The position numbers and the translations under genes were made by a program. From Crocodylus rhombifer (taxonomy: Eukaryota > Chordata > Crocodylia > Crocodylidae), in NCBI GenBank assembly GCA_038503035.1, contig JAVSML010019192.1, positions 1 through 64,000 of the forward strand: a DNA stretch of 64,000 bases. Direction: 5' to 3'. Below the pieces are notes generated by a model. That model worked only from the letters and a program-made list of their open reading frames with translations, was not told the DNA's origin and searched no databases. Each line of letters begins with the position of its first letter. Position 1 is the stretch's first letter. Below, one piece after another: positions 60,561 to 64,000 of this stretch.

Positions 60561-62879
60561 AAAGCTTAAGTCTTTAAAGCGGGGAGCTGAAAAATAGACC
60601 CAGCACCAAACCCTGCGTTTCATTTCCCCCTTAATGGGATTTTCACAGCGTGGCCTTGTGTTTGCTGACTTTTACTGAAGTTCAGAAAAGAAGACGAAAT
60701 CACTCGCCGAGTAACAATTATTGCTGCTCCGCAGCGCTCGGAGGAGCGATGCAATAGTGCGGTGTTGACTATGGCCGCGAAGCCGGCCACACAAACGAGA
60801 GAGAGGCAAACAATACGGATACTTACATTGCTAAAACTGCTCCCTAAAGACCATATATATACTGGATGGTCATTTTATTCCTTTGCTTTCCAGTCTCCTA
60901 CCTTTAGTTTTCGCTGTGTTGTGCGCCAGAAAAGGGGGACATGCCAGCGTTACGTGGTTCTTCGGGGAAATCCCGGAGCGACTCAAGGACACACCAGACC
61001 AACTCCGATGCAAGAGAGCGGGGCCGGTGTGTGCCCCCCGGCTACCCGCCACCCCGCGTTACCCTTCCCCGCGGACAGAGACTTCCGCGCCCCGCGGGAA
61101 GACGCGCAGACACCGCCTGCGCGGACGGGGGTGCTCCCGCACGCGTCGGGTTCAAACCAAACCCGACACTGCAAACAGTCACCCCGAAAACACGCCCCGT
61201 TAGTGCAGGGGCAGCTGGGGCTCCGGCCGCGTTATTCCGCGCTCCCCGGGGTTTGCTGCTGATGCCGGGGGGCGCAGGACGCTCAGCAGCCCGGGGCCGG
61301 CTTGTGGCACGGGTGAGGGGGCCAGGCGTTGTCCCCGAGCCGGCTTTTGAGAGGAGAAACCTCAAGTCGGAACAGCTCCCGCGGCTTTGCAGTCCGGGCA
61401 GCGAGAAAACCCGCCCTCGTTTCCCTTGTGTCGACTCTGCGGAGCCCTGGGAGCCCCTCCGCCGACGCCGCAGGAAGACGAGGCAAAGTCAGTGGCAAAC
61501 TCCGCCGCCTGCGCACGCACGAGGCGCCTTACATTTGCCACGAATCCTTCCTTCCTGTCCTCTCCGAGGAGCAAATCTTGCTCATCACTCCCAGTGAAGC
61601 AGGAGCGCTATGTAAGGGAAGGAAGTTTTGTTTGAATATACCATTTGAAAGAATGGTCTCATTCTGGTATCAAGGGTTGGAGTGTCCTTCTGCTGGCGCA
61701 CCAGAAAATGTAGGGGAGGCAAGGGTGTTTCTTGTGGTATCTTTTCTTAAACCGATTGTATAGTTGGGGGAGATGTTGGACAAGCTTTCCAGCACAAAGT
61801 GCCTTTCACACTGTGCCAGAAAGCTTGTCCTACATCCTTTCCAAGGACAGAGTTGGTCCAACAGAAGACATCAGGAAAACACCCTTTCTTTTCATAACGT
61901 AACTAGTTTCAGTAAGCTAAGCTTGAGAAAGTCCCTTCGTTGAGTTAATGGAAAGGCTGCTCGGGTTTAACCAGCTTTTACTATAAACGTTTGTGGTAGA
62001 GGTGGCTCAACTAGTTGTACTAATAGACATTTCCTACATGTTATTATATGGCAAAAAATAAGCTCCCCTCCCCCCCACCAAAAAAGAGGGGTTAAAGTAG
62101 TTGCTGAATTTAGCTTGATCATCTGTAGTCCACAATTAGTGGTCACAACCCCCACCCCACAAAAAGCCCATCACTGTACACAGCCCAAGTGTGAAAAATG
62201 CAGCTCAAGTGTGTTTAACCCTTATGGGCAGGACTGGAAGAGGTATCGCTTAGCTTTGTGCTTGGCCTGTTTTTCAGGGAAGTGTTTGATCGCTGAGTCT
62301 TTCGAGATGGAGAAGAAAGAAGAGGACCCCTGTGAGCGCCCCAAGCAAAGGCAGAGGAGAAAACCCCGAGTGTTGTTTTCCCAAGCTCAAGTATTCGAAC
62401 TGGAAAGGCGATTTAAACAGCAGAAGTACCTCTCGGCACCGGAAAGGGAGCACCTAGCTAGCATGCTGAAGCTCACCTCCACTCAAGTAAAGATCTGGTT
62501 CCAAAACAGGAGATATAAGTGCAAAAGACAAAGGCAAGATAAATCCCTGGAGCTCTCTGCCCACCCCCTCCCTCCGAGGAGAGTTGCTGTACCTGTACTG
62601 GTCAGAGATGGCAAACCATGCCTTGGGGGCTCCCAGGCTTATACTTCCCCTTATAATGTTGCTATCAGCCCTTACTCCTATAATACCTACTACAGTGGCT
62701 ACAGCAACAGCCCGTACAGTGCTAACTACAACTGCAGTTATGCTGGGGTGCCCTCTGTGCCAACTAGCACTACACCAGCCGGGCACATCATGAATATGAG
62801 CTTTAGTATGTCTAACGCTGCTCAGAACCAGCCAGGCCACTTGCAAGCCACGCTGCAAGCAGGGATCAGGGCGTGGTAA
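59880..62879 (+). CDS. NKX2-6: NK2-class homeobox protein NKX2-6, spliced from two exons
   Basis: Exons 59880-60060 and 62278-62879 join in phase (GT-AG, phase 1) into 260 codons. The product is a nuclear DNA-binding regulator; NKX2-6 acts in pharyngeal endoderm and outflow-tract development. The N-terminal TN repressor motif [10 protein letters not shown] is at residues 11-20. The homeodomain is residues 87-146, with [14 protein letters not shown] and the NK2-class Tyr54, which favours CAAGTG-type sites. The NK2-specific domain [16 protein letters not shown] follows at about 161-176, then a tyrosine-rich region at 182-216 and the C-terminal GIRAW. It is shorter than human NKX2-6 (about 300 residues), mostly between TN motif and homeodomain. 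The NKX2-5 paralogue is very similar; linkage to STC1 in conserved orientation decides for NKX2-6. Confidence 0.93.
60061..62277 (+). other. NKX2-6: NKX2-6 intron
   Basis: The intron is 2.2 kb, from gtaagt to ggcctgtttttcag. The first half continues the CpG-rich region (notably 61020-61530); the second half is AT-rich and contains the hairpin at 61764-61844. The reading frame stays open from 62115 across the acceptor into exon 2. Confidence 0.88.
61764..61844 (+). other. Long imperfect hairpin, miRNA-precursor-like
   Basis: The arms 61778-61789 and 61819-61830 pair perfectly over 12 bp (GGACAAGCTTTC with its complement). Inward come a 2x2 internal loop, 4 bp, a 2-nt bulge, 4 bp and a 7-nt loop. 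Outward, after one T-T mismatch, GATGT pairs with ACATC, then weaker G-T/G-C pairs reach 61764/61844. Length and shape fit a miRNA precursor, but a small foldback transposon is equally possible. I recognise no known miRNA in it. Confidence 0.45.
62278..62879 (+). CDS. NKX2-6: NKX2-6 coding exon 2 (homeodomain exon)
   Basis: This exon encodes residues 61-260: a short acidic/basic linker ([14 protein letters not shown]), the complete homeodomain, the NK2-specific domain and the C-terminal tail ending GIRAW with TAA at 62877-62879. The acceptor is tttttcag at 62270-62277. Confidence 0.96.
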
Positions 62880-63570
62880 CTGGGACGTTAGGACTACCTG
62901 GAAGACGTGTGCCCTGAGCAATACCGCCACTGGAACCATCCAGGACACAGACTGAAGCCGGAGAGGCTCAGAAGCCTGAAGGGCATCTCCTGCTCTGTGT
63001 ATCTGGACATTTCCTGCACAGTCCCAGTCTGCTACACAAGCAATCTGCTGCAGCTCATCACTGAAGCTGCTGCTTAGAGGACACGGGGTTAGAAGGGGCC
63101 CTTGAAGCTACCAAGCTGCGACAACTGGAAAAGTGAACTACTGATTATTTATTTAACACAGGAATTTTCAGCTACATCCCTCTCTCCGTCCCACCCCAAA
63201 AAGCATTTGCTTCTCTAGGCTACAAGGACATCCCAATAAGCTGGTGCCTTCCCAAAGGTGATTTGAAAGCAGAGACCATGCATGCATCTGTGCATTTACT
63301 TTCGTATGAATGGTTTATTTAAGACTTAGAGCTCCCTTCTCATCCTCTGGAATATAGTTCTGGTATATAATACTTGATTTTTTTTTTTTTTCCGGCACAC
63401 ATTTTTGCTTTGTGTAATTTTTCAATTAAATAAGTTGATAACAGTATGTAATTTTCAACAACTTCTGCAATTCCTTCTTCTAACTTTTCCCGCTCATCCT
63501 TCCTAGCTCAAAATTAGCATAAAATAGGATTTACGTGGAAATAAATTTCAGTTATCAAGAGGACAAAAAG
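62880..63570 (+). other. NKX2-6: NKX2-6 3' untranslated region
   Basis: Non-coding sequence follows the stop codon and becomes AT-rich after 63130, with a T-run at 63378-63391. AATAAA occurs at 63540-63545 and is the best candidate polyadenylation signal, so the message would end near 63565. Confidence 0.5.
63540..63545 (+). terminator. NKX2-6: Candidate NKX2-6 polyadenylation signal
   Basis: This is the first canonical AATAAA after the stop codon. No strong GT-rich downstream element is obvious (gtctgag follows), so use of this site is uncertain. Confidence 0.45.
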
Positions 63571-64000
63571 GGGTCTGAGCACAGGAATGGAAGACTAACT
63601 GGAATACTAATCTCCGACATCAACTCCTATTTCTAATCCAGGAGCAGTCTTTTACTTTTCTGCTTCCTTTCCCCTGCATATAACATGGCTACTATACATA
63701 TCAGCTGCTTCACAGAGAAGTCGGGAGGGTTGGTTAGTTATGGATTATCGGTTCATATGCTTAGCTGGCAAAAGTCAGCCAAACTACACTGATTTCTATG
63801 CTGCTATGTCATTTTACATTGACCAAGGATCTGGTCCAACATATGTGAACTGTTTTACAGGTATGAAGAACTTAAAATCAGGGAGAAGGGAACACTCAGG
63901 CTGAGGAACAAGGCTAAAAACATACCAGCATAGTGGTGATGATTGTAAAGTGTCAGTTTTCAGGGACACAAGATCTGTTATGGATAGTTACAGTGATTGC
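63571..64000. other. Sequence downstream of NKX2-6
   Basis: No gene, RNA gene or repeat recognised up to the right edge. Confidence 0.5.

Noticed and set aside
59880..62879. NKX2-5 as the identity of the homeobox gene
   Set aside because: The homeodomain and GIRAW end fit both paralogues, but NKX2-5 is not linked to STC1 in vertebrates I know, while NKX2-6 is; the [12 protein letters not shown] start also fits NKX2-6.

Overview
This window is vertebrate nuclear DNA, most likely from a non-avian sauropsid such as a crocodilian or turtle. The grounds are CR1-type LINE relics ending in short tandem octamers, several small hAT-like inverted-repeat elements, worn CORE-SINE/MIR-like remnants, long introns and a strong CpG island over a homeobox gene. 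The species cannot be fixed from sequence alone. No bacterial, phage, CRISPR or operon features were seen.

Two protein-coding genes can be reconstructed completely, both on the + strand. STC1 (stanniocalcin-1) has four coding exons between 13393 and 21470. They join in phase to 247 codons, preceded by a TATA/CCAAT promoter near 13120-13192 and followed by a long 3' UTR ending near 24.8 kb. NKX2-6 (an NK2-class homeobox gene) has two coding exons, 59880-60060 and 62278-62879. They join in phase to 260 codons inside a CpG island. Human 8p21 has the same neighbours in the same relative orientation (NKX3-1, NKX2-6, STC1), which supports naming the homeobox gene NKX2-6 rather than NKX2-5. NKX3-1 would be expected beyond the right edge.

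Layout: 1-6.1 kb is a repeat cluster (CR1 in both orientations, an inverted-repeat element, a relic of a second LINE lineage, a possible solo LTR). 6.1-13.1 kb is upstream of STC1, with one hAT-like element carrying a perfect 8-bp target duplication. 13.2-24.8 kb is STC1. 24.8-31.6 kb is intergenic with a 10-bp-periodic degenerate repeat, another copy of the second LINE lineage that has lost its reverse-transcriptase core, and an inverted-repeat transposon. 31.6-55.8 kb is intergenic DNA with scattered MIR-like remnants and a foldback element. 55.8-61.5 kb is GC-rich and holds the NKX2-6 promoter, exon 1 and a GATA-site cluster. 61.5-64 kb holds the end of the intron, exon 2 and the 3' UTR.

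The two genes are not known to act in one pathway: STC1 is a secreted glycoprotein hormone, and NKX2-6 is a DNA-binding regulator of pharyngeal and cardiac development. No clearly new biological system was found. The most checkable oddities are a miRNA-precursor-like hairpin in the NKX2-6 intron, paired opposite-facing GATA sites 2 kb upstream of NKX2-6, a pentanucleotide array in the STC1 3' UTR and the 10-bp-period repeat near 28.1 kb.
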